The position numbers and the translations under genes were made by a program. The notes below the pieces were generated by a model, which was given only the letters and a program-made list of their open reading frames with translations, searched no databases and had not been told where the DNA came from. This document shows positions 24,186-33,630 of a stretch of 64,000 nucleotides of DNA, piece by piece (position 1 is the first letter of the stretch; each line of letters begins with the position of its first letter). The stretch is from Streptomyces aurantiacus (GTDB taxonomy: Bacteria; Actinomycetota; Actinomycetes; Streptomycetales; Streptomycetaceae): positions 3,968,001 through 4,032,000 of the forward strand of contig NZ_CP114283.1 of NCBI RefSeq assembly GCF_027107535.1. The letters are read 5' to 3'.

Positions 24186-24980
24186 ATGACACAACCGGCA
24201 ACCGCAGAGGGCCTGTTGGCGTGGATACCCGGCCGCGGACTGATCGCGGGCCTGGCGGCCGACACCCAGCTGCTGGCTGCGGACTCCTGGCTGCTCCGGG
24301 ACGGGCGGGTGCGCGGCCTGGACCGGCACCGGGAGCGGTTCCTGCGGGCCTGTGGCGACTGCGGAGGGCCCTCCCTGGACCAGCTCACCGAGTTCTGGCG
24401 GGACATGACGGCCGCGCTGCCCCGTACGGGGACCTGGTTCCCGCGCGTCGAGCTGGTGGCCGGCTCCCTCCAGCTGCGGCTGCTCCTGCGGTACGCCCCG
24501 CCGCTCGCCCCGGAGGTACGGGTGTGGGCCGCGGGCCAGCTCGATCCACGCACCGTGCCGCGCCGCAAGGGACCGGACCTGGACGTCCTGGCCCGGGTCC
24601 GTCAGCGGGCGGCCGGGCAGGGCGCGGAGGAGGCGGTGCTGATCGCCCCGTCCGGCTTCGTACTGGAGGCGGCGACCTCCAGCGTGCTGTGGTGGGAGGA
24701 CGACACCCTGTGTCTGCCTCCGCAGCAGCTGCCCATCCTGGCCGGCGTCACCTCGGGGCTTGTCCAGGAGCAGGCTCTGCGCGGCGGGATCCGCCTGGCC
24801 CACCGTGAACGGACCCTGGCGCAGCTGGCCGGCCGCGAGGTGTGGCTGCTGAACGCCCTGCACGGGATCCGTCCGGTGGCGGGCTGGGAGGGGAGGCAGA
24901 TGGACGTGGGTGCGGCCCCGCGCGCCAAGGAATGGCGGGAATGGCTGGACGGCCTCATGGAGGCCCTGCCCGCCGACTGA
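24186..24980 (+). CDS. pabC: PabC-like aminodeoxychorismate lyase (class IV PLP enzyme)
   Basis: A 264-residue class-IV aminotransferase-fold protein. With PabAB in the same cluster it should release pyruvate from aminodeoxychorismate to give 4-aminobenzoate. The probable PLP lysine is K128 in PRRKGPDLDVLARVRQRA. The family's glutamate is E161 in GFVLEAATSSVLWW, though the usual E-x-x-x-S-N is altered to EAATSS. PILAGVTSGLVQEQAL is the phosphate-binding LPGITR-type segment. The ATG at 24186 follows a purine-rich AGAGGAGAGAGA at a longish 13-nt spacing; TTG 24183 is an alternative. A short direct repeat GTACTGAG lies just upstream at 24148 and 24160. Confidence 0.87.
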   Translation: MTQPATAEGLLAWIPGRGLIAGLAADTQLLAADSWLLRDGRVRGLDRHRERFLRACGDCGGPSLDQLTEFWRDMTAALPRTGTWFPRVELVAGSLQLRLLLRYAPPLAPEVRVWAAGQLDPRTVPRRKGPDLDVLARVRQRAAGQGAEEAVLIAPSGFVLEAATSSVLWWEDDTLCLPPQQLPILAGVTSGLVQEQALRGGIRLAHRERTLAQLAGREVWLLNALHGIRPVAGWEGRQMDVGAAPRAKEWREWLDGLMEALPAD

Positions 24981-25002
24981 ACCGAGAGCGCACCGAAAAG
25001 GC

Positions 25003-25037
25003 ACGCGCCGGACCGAATTGAATTCGGCCCGGCGCGT
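25003..25037. terminator. Bidirectional terminator of the aminobenzoate operon
   Basis: Arms 25003-25019 and 25021-25037 are complementary over 17 bp with one mismatch. They lie between the lyase gene and the convergent AhpD-like gene. Confidence 0.88.
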
Positions 25038-25073
25038 AAAGCCATATCCGGATCAGTAATTCCCCGAGGTTGC

Positions 25074-25565
25074 TCAGGCCTTTTTCTGGGCGGCCTGATA
25101 GCCGCCCGGGACCATACGGGTGGCTATCGCGATGCGGTTGTACGCGTTGATGACCGTGGCCGCCCAGATCAGCGCCGCGATCTGGGCTTCGTCGAAGACC
25201 TCCGCGGCCTGCGCGTAGACCGCGTCCGAGACGTGCCCGTCGTGCACCAGCGTCACCGCCTCGGTCAACGCCAGCGCGGCACGCTCCCGTTGGTTGAAGA
25301 ACGGCATCTCCCGCCAGGCGTTCAACGCGTACACGCGCTGCTCGCTCTCGCCCTGCGCGCGGGCGTCCTTCGTGTGCATGTCGATGCAGAACGCGCAGCC
25401 GTTGATCTGCGAGGCGCGAATCCGCACCAGTTCCAGCAGTTCCGGTTCGAGCTTGGCGTCCTGCGCCGCGGAAACGGCGGCGCCGTGCAGCGCGCCCATT
25501 GCTCCGGACACGTCGGGGGTTATTTTCTTGAGGGCCACGCGAGGTGTGGATTCATTGTGGGGCAT
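25074..25565 (-). CDS. AhpD/carboxymuconolactone-decarboxylase-family protein
   Basis: A 163-residue helical protein with the peroxidase-type motif CAFCIDMHTKDAR (CxxC followed by His) near residues 57-69, flanked by ELLELVRIRASQING and ALALTEAVTLVHDGHVSDAVYAQA. Members act as alkylhydroperoxidase-like disulfide reductases or decarboxylases; the CxxC favours the redox type. The start ATG at 25565 follows a weak ribosome-binding site, and the much longer upstream frame is a shadow of the MMPL gene. It faces away from the divergent exporter gene. Whether it belongs to the aminobenzoate cluster or merely borders it is unclear. Confidence 0.88.
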   Translation of the reverse strand: MPHNESTPRVALKKITPDVSGAMGALHGAAVSAAQDAKLEPELLELVRIRASQINGCAFCIDMHTKDARAQGESEQRVYALNAWREMPFFNQRERAALALTEAVTLVHDGHVSDAVYAQAAEVFDEAQIAALIWAATVINAYNRIAIATRMVPGGYQAAQKKA

Positions 25566-25778
25566 GGGAGTGACTCTATCTTCGCGATGAGCGCGATGAA
25601 AAGGAAACAGTGCGAATAGCGGTATTGATTCGTACGAGGGCGGAGCAGCTGAAGTGGGCCGGGCGGGGACCGCCGGTGAGGGCTCCGGGTGACGCGGTGG
25701 GCGGGACTTCCGCAGGACGACGTGATCAGGGCGTCGTTTAATGAACAAGTCCGGCAAATCCCCCCCACAGGAGTGCCT

Positions 25779-28022
25779 ATGTCGCCGACAGGGCCCAGTC
25801 CGGCAGGCGGACCGGGCGCAGCCGGGAAACTGCGCAGGCTGGGGGAGTGGTGTGCCCGGCACTTCGTGATCGTCATCGTGGGCTGGCTCGTCGTACTCGC
25901 GGCTCTGCAGGTCCTGAACCGCTCGTTCGGCGGGGAGTACTCGGACGACTTCTCGCTCTCCGGCGTCCAGTCGCAGCAGGGGCAGGAGGTCCTGAAGCGG
26001 CACGACCCGACAGCGGGCGGGTACAGCAGCCAGATCGTGCTGCGCGACGACAAGCAGTCGCTGAGCTCCGTGAGTTCGCAGATGAGCCAGACGGTCACCG
26101 ATCTGCAGAAGCTGCCCCACGTGCTCGCGGTGCAGAACCCGTTGACGGCACAGAACTCGCAGCAGTCCTCGGGCCAGTCCCAGCAGCAGAACGTGGGCCC
26201 CCTCTCCGGTGACGGCAAGACCGGCTACATCACCGTCCGCTTCGACGTGCAGCCGTCCACGCTGGGCGACTCGTACCTCGACGGGGTGGACGACTCCGTC
26301 AAGCCCCTGAGAGGGGCGGGCGTCGAGGTCGAGTACGGCGGACCGCTCGGCGAACTCGCCAGGCCCGCCCCCGACGACCGCGTCAGCGAGCTGATCGGGT
26401 TCGGCGTGGCGATCGTCGTCCTCCTCGTCGGCTTCGGCAGCGTCCTCGGGGCGGGCATCCCCCTGCTGACCGCCCTGATCGGCGCGGTGGGAGGGCTCGC
26501 CTGTCTGGGGCTGCTGGCCGCGGCCTTCACCTTCGCCACGGTGTCGCCGACGCTGGCCACCATGATCGGGCTCGGCGTGGGCATCGACTACGCGCTCTTC
26601 CTCATCACCCGCCACCGGCAGAACCTCATGGACGGCGCCGATCCGGTCACGGCGGCGGGGCGGGCCACAGCCACCAGCGGCCGGGCCGTACTCGTCTCCG
26701 GCTGCACGGTCATCATCGCCCTGGCCGGACTGTCGGTCTCCGGGGTGGGCTTCATCGCGAAACTCGGCGTCGCGGCGGCCGTCACGGTCGTCTCCGCCGT
26801 CATCGGCGCACTGACGCTCGTCCCGGCCCTCCTGGGGCTCATCGGTCACCGCATCGACCGCTACCGGGTACGCCGCCCCGTCGCGGAGACGGACGCGGCT
26901 CCGGGCGCCCCCGCCCACGGCACCTGGCACCGCTACGCCCAGCGGGTGCAGCGGCGGCCCTGGTGGTTCCTGGCCGGCGGCACCGTCACCGTCCTCGTCC
27001 TGGCGATTCCGCTGCTCTCGATCCAGCTGGGCCACATCGGCGACGGTGCGGATCCGAAGTCGTTCACGGACCGGCGGGCCTACGACATCATGGCGGACGC
27101 CTTCGGCCCCGGCTCCAACGGCCCGTTGACCGTCGTAGTGGACCAGACGAACGTGCCGTCCGACCAGCGTTCATCGCTCCAGTCGCAGGTGCAGAAGTCC
27201 CTCACCGACGTGCCGGGCGCCGCCACGACCACACCGCTCTCGACCACCCAGGACGGAGACGTGCTGGTCGCCACGGTCTACTCCGAGCAGGCCCCGCAGA
27301 GCGCGGACACCACCGACCTCACGAACCGCCTCGTCGACCGGATCCTGCCCCAGGCCGTCTCCGGCACCGACGCCAAGGGGTACGTCACGGGGACCACGGC
27401 CGCCCAGGTCGACTTCCGTGACATCGTCGCGGAACGCCTCCCCCTGATCATCGCGGTGGTCGTCGCCCTGGCCTTTCTCATCATCCTGATGGTCTTCCGC
27501 GGACTGCTGGTCGCCCTCAAGGCGGCGGTCCTCAACGTCCTGTCGATCGCCGCCTCGTACGGCGTGGTCGTCGCCGTCTTCCAGTGGGGCTGGGGCGGCC
27601 CCGCGCTGGGCGTGGAGGGGAAGGTTCCCATCGAGAGCTACGTGCCGATGATGATGTTCGCCATCATCTTCGGCCTCAGCATGGACTACGAGATCTTCCT
27701 GCTGTCGAGGGTGCACGAGGCCTGGCTGCACACCGGCGACGCGAGGGCGAGCGTCGCCCACGCCCTGGAGATCACCGCCCGCGTCATCACCTGCGCCGCC
27801 CTGATCATGGTGAGTGTCTTCGCCGCGTTCGTCGTCAGCGACAACATCGTCGTCAAGATGCTCGGCCTCGGGCTGGCGGTGAGCGTGCTGATCGACGCCA
27901 CGGTGGTGCGCCTGCTGCTCGTTCCTGCGGTCATGACGCTGCTCGGCCGACGCGCCTGGTGGACCCCGCGCCGGCTCGACCGGATCATGCCGCACCTGGA
28001 TCCGGAAGGGGACCGCGGCTGA
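25779..28022 (+). CDS. MMPL-family RND transporter
   Basis: A 747-residue inner-membrane exporter of the MMPL class, driven by proton motive force and usually moving lipids, drugs or secondary metabolites. A first helix at ~residues 30-48 is followed by a large extracytoplasmic loop, a six-helix block, a second loop and a second block. Both transmembrane halves carry the conserved Asp-Tyr pair: [20 protein letters not shown] and [17 protein letters not shown]. The ATG at 25779 has CAGGAG just upstream, so the 30-residue in-frame extension is rejected. It stands ~800 nt beyond the aminobenzoate operon and could export its product, though no shared promoter shows this. Confidence 0.92.
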   Translation: MSPTGPSPAGGPGAAGKLRRLGEWCARHFVIVIVGWLVVLAALQVLNRSFGGEYSDDFSLSGVQSQQGQEVLKRHDPTAGGYSSQIVLRDDKQSLSSVSSQMSQTVTDLQKLPHVLAVQNPLTAQNSQQSSGQSQQQNVGPLSGDGKTGYITVRFDVQPSTLGDSYLDGVDDSVKPLRGAGVEVEYGGPLGELARPAPDDRVSELIGFGVAIVVLLVGFGSVLGAGIPLLTALIGAVGGLACLGLLAAAFTFATVSPTLATMIGLGVGIDYALFLITRHRQNLMDGADPVTAAGRATATSGRAVLVSGCTVIIALAGLSVSGVGFIAKLGVAAAVTVVSAVIGALTLVPALLGLIGHRIDRYRVRRPVAETDAAPGAPAHGTWHRYAQRVQRRPWWFLAGGTVTVLVLAIPLLSIQLGHIGDGADPKSFTDRRAYDIMADAFGPGSNGPLTVVVDQTNVPSDQRSSLQSQVQKSLTDVPGAATTTPLSTTQDGDVLVATVYSEQAPQSADTTDLTNRLVDRILPQAVSGTDAKGYVTGTTAAQVDFRDIVAERLPLIIAVVVALAFLIILMVFRGLLVALKAAVLNVLSIAASYGVVVAVFQWGWGGPALGVEGKVPIESYVPMMMFAIIFGLSMDYEIFLLSRVHEAWLHTGDARASVAHALEITARVITCAALIMVSVFAAFVVSDNIVVKMLGLGLAVSVLIDATVVRLLLVPAVMTLLGRRAWWTPRRLDRIMPHLDPEGDRG

Positions 28023-28175
28023 ACCGCCACGGCAGACCGTTGTCGTCGCCGCCGCGGACGAACTCGCCGTGCCTTTCGGCCGAATGGTGTGGAACACCAC
28101 GACTTCACTCAACTCTTGACGTGGGGAACTCGTGAAGGATTGACGGGAGTTGTGAAAGGCGACAAGAATGCGGAT

Positions 28176-28210
28176 CACTTCGCTCCGCTGCGTCTGAAGC
28201 GAACGAAGTG
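28176..28210. terminator. Imperfect hairpin after the MMPL gene
   Basis: CACTTCG at 28176-28182 pairs with CGAAGTG at 28204-28210, with a partly paired interior (CTCCGCT against AGCG). It lies in the 288-nt gap between the MMPL gene and a surface-protein gene. It may terminate the exporter transcript or act in the leader of the next one. Confidence 0.4.
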
Positions 28211-28310
28211 ACGCGAGTGACTCGGTCGCGCACGCCTTCGTTGCGTCCGCCCGCGTCGGTCACCCGTGCTCAGCCACCTCCCACACCTTTCGATCCCGCA
28301 GAGGCTCACT

Positions 28311-29231
28311 TTGTCGCGTTCGCAACAATCCAGAACTCCGGCTGCCCTCGCCGCCACCGCATTCCTCGCCGTCGCCGCCGTACCCGTGTGGGGAGCCGGT
28401 GTCGCGAGCGCCACGCCCGGCGGGGCGTGCCAGTCCGCCACGGTCCAGTACCGCATCGTCGGCGCCGACGGAGGTGTCGTGGGCGCGGACTGGACCTCGC
28501 AGGGCGGATTCCGTGCCTGGGACACCGTCCCCGGCACCGTCCAGGTCCGGCTGGCTCCCGGCCAGAAGGTCGGGGACAGCTGCAAGTACCCCGTCTCCCT
28601 TGCCGAGTACACCACCGAGGGCCCGAACTGGGCCACTTCCGGTCGCCAGGTCATGGTGGACAAGGCCACCGTCTACCTCACCGCCGCGGACGTGGCCGGC
28701 GACGACGCGAAGCAGACCTGGCAGAAGCTGGCCGTGAAGTCCCCCGACTGCTACGGCCAGATCGACCTGTACGGCGACGACATCGCCTATGACGGCAAGA
28801 CGGGTGAGGGCCACGGGCCCGCTCCCTACCAGCCGGGCGGCGTCGTCACGCCCTACCACCTCATAGCCGCGTGGAACGGAGGCGAGAAGTCGTGCACCCC
28901 CGGCCCGTCGGAGCCGTCCACCCCGACGCCCACCCCGTCGGAGCCGACCCCGACCGGTCCCGCGGGCAGCACGCCGCCCGCCGAGGAGACGACTCCGCCC
29001 GCCACGCCCACCACACCCAAGCCGTCCACGACGCCTCCCACGACACCGGACGTGCCGCCGCTGTCGTCGAAGCCGCCCACCACGCCCGAGCCGTCGCCCA
29101 GTGACAGCACGCCGCCGCTGGCGGAGACGGGTTCCAGCGCGCCGGTCGGCCTGATCGCCGGCGGGGCAGCCCTGGTGGTCGCCCTCGGCGCCGGGGCCGT
29201 GTACGCGGCGAACCGCTCGCGTCGCACGTGA
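28311..29231 (+). CDS. LAETG-motif sortase-anchored surface protein
   Basis: A 306-residue secreted protein. A signal peptide (SRSQQSRTPAALAATAFLAVAAVPVWGAGVASA) precedes a ~160-residue globular part with three cysteines (ACQSAT, DSCKYPV, SPDCYGQ). A long Pro/Thr/Ser stalk follows, then LAETG, a hydrophobic span (LIAGGAALVVALGAGAVYA) and a basic tail: a complete cell-wall sorting signal. LAxTG is the motif used by class E sortases of Streptomyces. No sortase gene is in the window, so a distant SrtE would act. I prefer the TTG at 28311 with GAGG upstream; a GTG at 28266 would add 15 residues. The globular domain is unrecognised; a coat or adhesion role is possible. Confidence 0.82.
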   Translation: MSRSQQSRTPAALAATAFLAVAAVPVWGAGVASATPGGACQSATVQYRIVGADGGVVGADWTSQGGFRAWDTVPGTVQVRLAPGQKVGDSCKYPVSLAEYTTEGPNWATSGRQVMVDKATVYLTAADVAGDDAKQTWQKLAVKSPDCYGQIDLYGDDIAYDGKTGEGHGPAPYQPGGVVTPYHLIAAWNGGEKSCTPGPSEPSTPTPTPSEPTPTGPAGSTPPAEETTPPATPTTPKPSTTPPTTPDVPPLSSKPPTTPEPSPSDSTPPLAETGSSAPVGLIAGGAALVVALGAGAVYAANRSRRT

Positions 29232-29286
29232 CACCCGTGACGGACCTGCGGGGCATCACCCCCGTGCTGTAGGCCCGCACCCGCGA

Positions 29287-29329
29287 CTCCGCCTCCCGGT
29301 GGCACGATCCACGCCACCGGGAGGCGGAG
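29287..29329. terminator. Bidirectional terminator
   Basis: A perfect 17-bp stem (29287-29303 with 29313-29329) and 9-nt loop lies between the surface-protein gene and the convergent hydrolase gene. Confidence 0.92.
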
Positions 29330-29404
29330 CTGTCACCGGAGAACGGCGGGGAGAGGACGCCGCATTGCAGGCGAGACGGCTCTGCCCGGGCGGGGCGGCG
29401 GCGC

Positions 29405-30883
29405 TCAGGGAGCGATGCCCACACCGTCGATGCGGCTCCAGGACCGCTCCTGGGACGCGGTCATGGCCGGCCAACGCAGCCCGCCAGGGCGGGCGTTGAC
29501 CCGGGACGCGTACGAACCGGGACGGAACGCCGGGGCGTAGAAGCAGCCGGTGCCGTACTCGGCGTCGAAGGCGGCGCAGGAGGCCGCGGTCGACTCCGGC
29601 GTCGGCTTCCTGCCGGTGCGCACCCAAGTGTCCAGCGTGGCAAGCGAGTTGGCGTACTCGGCGGTGCTCAGCCCGCTGTGTTCGCTCTCCCGGGTGAAGG
29701 TCTGCACGAGGTTCCTCTCCCGGTGGGCGCCCCGGAGGCTGTCCCGATAGGCCTCCTCGTGCTCGACGAACGCCGTGGGGTCGTCGATGGCGTGGAGCGT
29801 GAGCACGGGAATCGCGACCCGGCCGGTGATGTCACTGTCGTAGGAGAGGTCGCGTACGGCGGTGGCGTCGGCGGCGAACCGCTCCACGCCCGCGTTGAGC
29901 GCCTCGTCGTCGTGGGATCCGGAGTACCGCACACCCTCGTTGCTGAACGGATTGCGCCCGCCGAGCCGGTTGTGCACGATGTCGCGGAAGGTGAACGTCG
30001 CGAACCGCAGGTGCGATTCCAGGGCGCGCTCGGGCAGGCCCGTGACGGCCAGGATGTCGTCCAGATTCCGCTGCTGCACGGCTGTCCGCTCCAGCGCCGG
30101 AGACTCGAAGCCCGTGCACTCCCGCAGGCGGGCGCGCAGTCCGGCGGACGTCATGGTCGACCCCGCTCGCAGTCCCTCCCACAGCGGGTACCGGGGCTCG
30201 GTGGGGCGTGGGTGGTTGCCGCAGTAGTACTGGTACACCACGCGCAGGTCCACGCGGTAGTCGTATCCGCGCGAACCACCCCCGAGGACACCGTTGGTGA
30301 GCAGGGCTCCGTCGTACGGACCGTGCTTGTGGGCGCCGTACGTCTCCACGACCTTCGCCGCGACGTTGCCGCCCCAGGACTGGCCGTGCACGTACGTGCG
30401 CTTCGGCGTTCCGAACTCCTCGACGAACAGACGGCGCAGGTTCTCCGTGTCGGCCGCGGCCATCCGCGTCCCGTACCCGCCGCGCCGGTACGACGAGCCG
30501 GCCCACGCGTAGCCCTCGTCCACCATCACCGCCCAGCGCTCCAGGTCACCGGTACTGCGGTCCGGGTCGGACTCCGCGCCGAGGTCGGGGCCTCCGTGCG
30601 CGTGCACCACGAGTGATCTGTTCCAGTCCTTCGGCACGGCGATCGCGTAGTGGGCGCCGTGGGAATCCTGTCCGGTGTAGCAAGTGGCCTTGCCCGTCAG
30701 GTTGGTTGGGCACTCGGCGGTTGTCGGTTCACCAGCGGCCGGGGAGGCGGACACAGGTCCGGCGAGCGTGCCGGCCAGGACTGCCGCGATGCCCGCGGCC
30801 ACTGCCGCGCGGCGGCGCCCGAGTGACCGCAGGGCACGGGTTCCTTCGCGGATGCCCGTTGTGCTCGGCCTCGTCCAGTCCAT
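29405..30883 (-). CDS. Secreted alpha/beta hydrolase
   Basis: A 492-residue exported hydrolase. The long signal (MDWTRPSTTGIREGTRALRSLGRRRAAVAAGIAAVLAG) has a twin-arginine-like RR pair before the hydrophobic core. The mature domain shows HAHGGPDLG (oxyanion region), the nucleophile Ser in YVHGQSWGGNVAAK, a probable acid in LHAIDDPTAF and a probable His in ESEHSGLSTAEY. A ~200-residue lid with paired cysteines sits between. It may be an esterase or peptidase; the substrate is not readable. AGGGAG precedes the ATG at 30883. A second hydrolase gene lies upstream on the same strand 174 nt away, but the two are unrelated outside the fold. Confidence 0.85.
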   Translation of the reverse strand: MDWTRPSTTGIREGTRALRSLGRRRAAVAAGIAAVLAGTLAGPVSASPAAGEPTTAECPTNLTGKATCYTGQDSHGAHYAIAVPKDWNRSLVVHAHGGPDLGAESDPDRSTGDLERWAVMVDEGYAWAGSSYRRGGYGTRMAAADTENLRRLFVEEFGTPKRTYVHGQSWGGNVAAKVVETYGAHKHGPYDGALLTNGVLGGGSRGYDYRVDLRVVYQYYCGNHPRPTEPRYPLWEGLRAGSTMTSAGLRARLRECTGFESPALERTAVQQRNLDDILAVTGLPERALESHLRFATFTFRDIVHNRLGGRNPFSNEGVRYSGSHDDEALNAGVERFAADATAVRDLSYDSDITGRVAIPVLTLHAIDDPTAFVEHEEAYRDSLRGAHRERNLVQTFTRESEHSGLSTAEYANSLATLDTWVRTGRKPTPESTAASCAAFDAEYGTGCFYAPAFRPGSYASRVNARPGGLRWPAMTASQERSWSRIDGVGIAP

Positions 30884-31057
30884 GGGTGTCTCCCTGTCCT
30901 CGTCGGCGCTCCGTTGCGCGGCGGGCCCGATGCTAGGGAGGGCCGGGACGGATTCCCACGGCTTGATCATTTGCGTTCATTGTGTTCGTGTGGGCGAAGG
31001 CGGGCCGGGATGCCCCCGAGGAGGCACCGGCCGGGCCCGGGTGGATCGGTGCAGGGT

Positions 31058-32092
31058 TCAGCGCAGATGCTTCTCGAAGAAGGCCGTCGTCCTGTCCATC
31101 GAGGCCGGCCACCGCGGGCCGAACGTGTGCCCCTCGCCGCTCCACTTCACCAGCTCGACGTCCTTGCCCGCCGCCTCGAACGCGGCCGCGGTCTGCTCCG
31201 ACCAGGCCAGGGGGCAGGTCTCGTCGGCGGTGCCGTGGTGGATCAGCAGCGGCTCGCTCGCCCGGTCCACGTAGGTGACGGCGGCGGCTTCCCGCCAGAA
31301 CTTCGGGTTCTTTTCGGGGGAGCCGTGCGTGGCGTCGATCCTCGAGGCGATCGGGTCGCCCTCACCGCGCTGGAAGTGGTCGATGTTCTCGTCCGGCCGC
31401 GAGCTCACCGGAGCGAAGACCACCGCGGCGTCGACCAGGCCGGGTGCCACGACCAGGGTGTTGTACACGACGCTGCCGCCCATCGACCGCCCGAGCAGGC
31501 CGATCCGGTCACCGTCGATCTCAGGGCGCCCCGACCCGCGCAGCGCGAGGACGGCACCGATGGTGTCCTCGGTGTAGCCGAGGCGAAGGTTCACGTCGTT
31601 GTCGGGATCCTTGTCGGAGCCCGCGTGGTTGCGGTAGTCGGTGTGCAGGACCACGTAGCCGTCGCGGGCCAGCAGATCCTGTTCGCGTGCCAGCCCGCGG
31701 CCCGTGGTGTAGACGGCCGGGTCGATGTAGCCGTGTGCCAGCACCAGGGCGGGGAAAGGGCCCTTGCCCTCGGGAACGTTCATGATCCCCGAGATGGTGA
31801 GCCCGTTGGCCTCGTACGTCACGGCGTACCGGGTGTAGGCGTTCGTGCGGGCGAGTACGTCGCCGAGTCTGAGGTCCGAGCCGCGATGGTCGCGCTCGAT
31901 GAGGCCCGGGATCGACACCGGGTTCGCCGGCGCCGGCGCAGAGGTGGGAGGCGGAGGGCTGCTGGGTGTTCCGCTCGCACTGCGGGCCGGGGAGGGCGAA
32001 TCCGCGCGCTCGGCGTCACCGCCCCCGGTGCAGCCGATCGCGGCCACCAGCACCAGTCCGGCGGCGGCACAGGCCGTGCTCCGCAACCGCAT
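31058..32092 (-). CDS. Lipoprotein alpha/beta hydrolase, S9 peptidase-like
   Basis: A 344-residue membrane-anchored hydrolase. The N-terminus MRLRSTACAAAGLVLVAAIGC is a lipoprotein signal (Cys21), followed by a Ser/Pro-rich linker and a catalytic domain from ~residue 85. The nucleophile lies in LLGRSMGGSVVYN, the Asp in HHGTADETCPL and the His in SGEGHTFG. VLAHGYIDPAVYTTGRGLAREQDLLARDGYVV is typical of the prolyl-oligopeptidase/acetyl-esterase group. The start at ATG 32092 is set by the signal peptide; the long upstream frame is not coding. It is divergent from the regulator gene at 32428. Confidence 0.87.
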   Translation of the reverse strand: MRLRSTACAAAGLVLVAAIGCTGGGDAERADSPSPARSASGTPSSPPPPTSAPAPANPVSIPGLIERDHRGSDLRLGDVLARTNAYTRYAVTYEANGLTISGIMNVPEGKGPFPALVLAHGYIDPAVYTTGRGLAREQDLLARDGYVVLHTDYRNHAGSDKDPDNDVNLRLGYTEDTIGAVLALRGSGRPEIDGDRIGLLGRSMGGSVVYNTLVVAPGLVDAAVVFAPVSSRPDENIDHFQRGEGDPIASRIDATHGSPEKNPKFWREAAAVTYVDRASEPLLIHHGTADETCPLAWSEQTAAAFEAAGKDVELVKWSGEGHTFGPRWPASMDRTTAFFEKHLR

Positions 32093-32427
32093 GGGTCCAG
32101 TATCCCCCGGTTCGGCGGGTCGGCGGGAGTCCGGGACGAACGGAAAGGGCCGGATCCGAAGCGGATACGCGGCGGCCGTCGCGCTGTTCCTTCCCTGCCG
32201 GGCATTTCGCTCAGGTGAGGCGTTAACCGAACGCGGCAGGCATTTCACTGCTTTCGCTCCGGTATATGAATTCCGGTGTGCCGAAGGAACCATGTCTGTT
32301 CCCGCACCGTCTTTCGGCCTGAACCGAAACGCCGAGCTGCGAGGGCGGGGGTGCCGTCGAGGTCTCGGGTTCATGGCGCGATCGTGCGATCCTGTGGGAA
32401 GGGCCATATGACTCGGGGGGCTTGTCT
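32093..32427. other. Divergent intergenic region
   Basis: About 335 nt between the lipoprotein hydrolase and the winged-helix regulator gene. It is locally AT-richer around 32230-32290 (for example cggtatatgaattccgg), consistent with promoters in both directions. No clear palindromic operator was found. GGGGGG at 32415-32420 is the likely ribosome-binding site of the regulator. Confidence 0.5.
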
Positions 32428-33513
32428 GTGCTCTACATTCATTTCTCTGCGGCGGATCTGAGCCGTGTTCGCATTGCCACGGAGCCGGATCCGGCGTGGG
32501 AAATCCTTTTGAGCCTGCATGCACTCGGGGGCTCGGCGGATCACGTGGTCTTCGGCCCGTGGAGGTCCGAGGCACTGACCGGCCTCGACGCCTCGACACG
32601 CATGCTGCTCGAACTGGCGCCACCGCGCGGGTATTCGCCCGACTTCCTCACTCCGGCCGGTGTCACCGGCGTGGACTCCATCGTCGACGCCGTGCTGAGC
32701 ACGGGCCGTGGGCGACTGCGCGCCGACCTCGCGCAGCTCGCCGCCCGGCGCCGGACACCTTCCTGGACGCGTCTGATGGCGGAGGGCGACCTCGAGACGA
32801 TGCGGCGGCTCGGCGTCGCGCTGAACCGCTACCACGCGCGCGTGCTCGCCCGTCGGTGGGATCGCATCCGCGCGATCACCGAGGCCGAACGCACCCTGCG
32901 GGTACGCGACTTCCTGCACGGCGGCGTCGAGCGGTTGCTCGGCAGCCTCCACCCGTTGGTGCGCTGGGAGCCTCCGGTGCTGGAGGTGGACTATCCGATT
33001 CACCAGGAGCTCCACCTCAGGGGCAGGGGACTGCTGTTGATCCCCTCGTACTTCTGCTGGCGTCGGCCGATCACGTTGCTCGACGACGAGTTGACGCCGG
33101 TCCTCGTGTATCCGGCCAACCGTGGCCTGCACCTGCTCACCCGGCCCGCACGGCCGGGGCGGTCGGCGATGGCCCGGCTGCTGGGGCGCACCCGTGCCGC
33201 CGTCCTGGAGGAGATCGCCCTGACCGGGGGCACGACAGGGGGAGGCATCGCGCGACGCCTGGGCATGTCGGCGGCTTCGGCGAGCGAGCACGCGACCGTT
33301 CTGCGGACCACCGGCCTGATAGACACGCACCGCGTCGCCAACACCGTGCGGCACACGCTGACTCCGCTCGGCCGGGCGCTGCTGGAGGGACACCAGACGA
33401 CCGAAGACCTGCCGTCCCCTGCGGAGCTGCACGACCCGGCCGCGTCGGGCGCGGGGGGCAGCCCCGGGAGCCTGCGCATGGAGGACGGAAGCGTCATGGA
33501 GCCGGTGCACTGA
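32428..33513 (+). CDS. ArsR-like winged-helix transcriptional regulator
   Basis: A 361-residue regulator whose DNA-binding part is C-terminal: residues ~245-325 (RAAVLEEIALTGGTTGGGIARRLGMSAASASEHATVLRTTGLIDTHRV) form an ArsR/MarR-type winged helix. The N-terminal ~230 residues (VLYIHFSAADLSRVRIATEPDPAWEILLSLHAL...) are the DUF5937-like module common in actinobacterial regulators of this build; no metal-binding Cys or His cluster is apparent. I choose GTG 32428, 7 nt after GGGGGG; TTG 32422 is the other option. Targets are unknown, possibly the divergent hydrolase gene. Confidence 0.85.
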   Translation: MLYIHFSAADLSRVRIATEPDPAWEILLSLHALGGSADHVVFGPWRSEALTGLDASTRMLLELAPPRGYSPDFLTPAGVTGVDSIVDAVLSTGRGRLRADLAQLAARRRTPSWTRLMAEGDLETMRRLGVALNRYHARVLARRWDRIRAITEAERTLRVRDFLHGGVERLLGSLHPLVRWEPPVLEVDYPIHQELHLRGRGLLLIPSYFCWRRPITLLDDELTPVLVYPANRGLHLLTRPARPGRSAMARLLGRTRAAVLEEIALTGGTTGGGIARRLGMSAASASEHATVLRTTGLIDTHRVANTVRHTLTPLGRALLEGHQTTEDLPSPAELHDPAASGAGGSPGSLRMEDGSVMEPVH

Positions 33514-33630
33514 GCGACGGGAACCGTTCGCGCCGTGCCCGGATCTCGCCGCTGTCGCGACGGTCGTTGCCCCTCGCGGCACTAGGTTGTGTGCCACGGC
33601 CAACGACGGTTCCCCTCAAGGAGGTTGCCG

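Noticed and set aside
24186..24980. Branched-chain aminotransferase instead of PabC
   Set aside because: The PLP-fold motifs fit both, but a 264-residue length and the PabAB neighbour favour aminodeoxychorismate lyase.
15878..24980. Catabolic 4-aminobenzoate degradation cluster
   Set aside because: The cluster synthesises 4-aminobenzoate from chorismate (PabAB and PabC), which makes no sense for a degradation unit.
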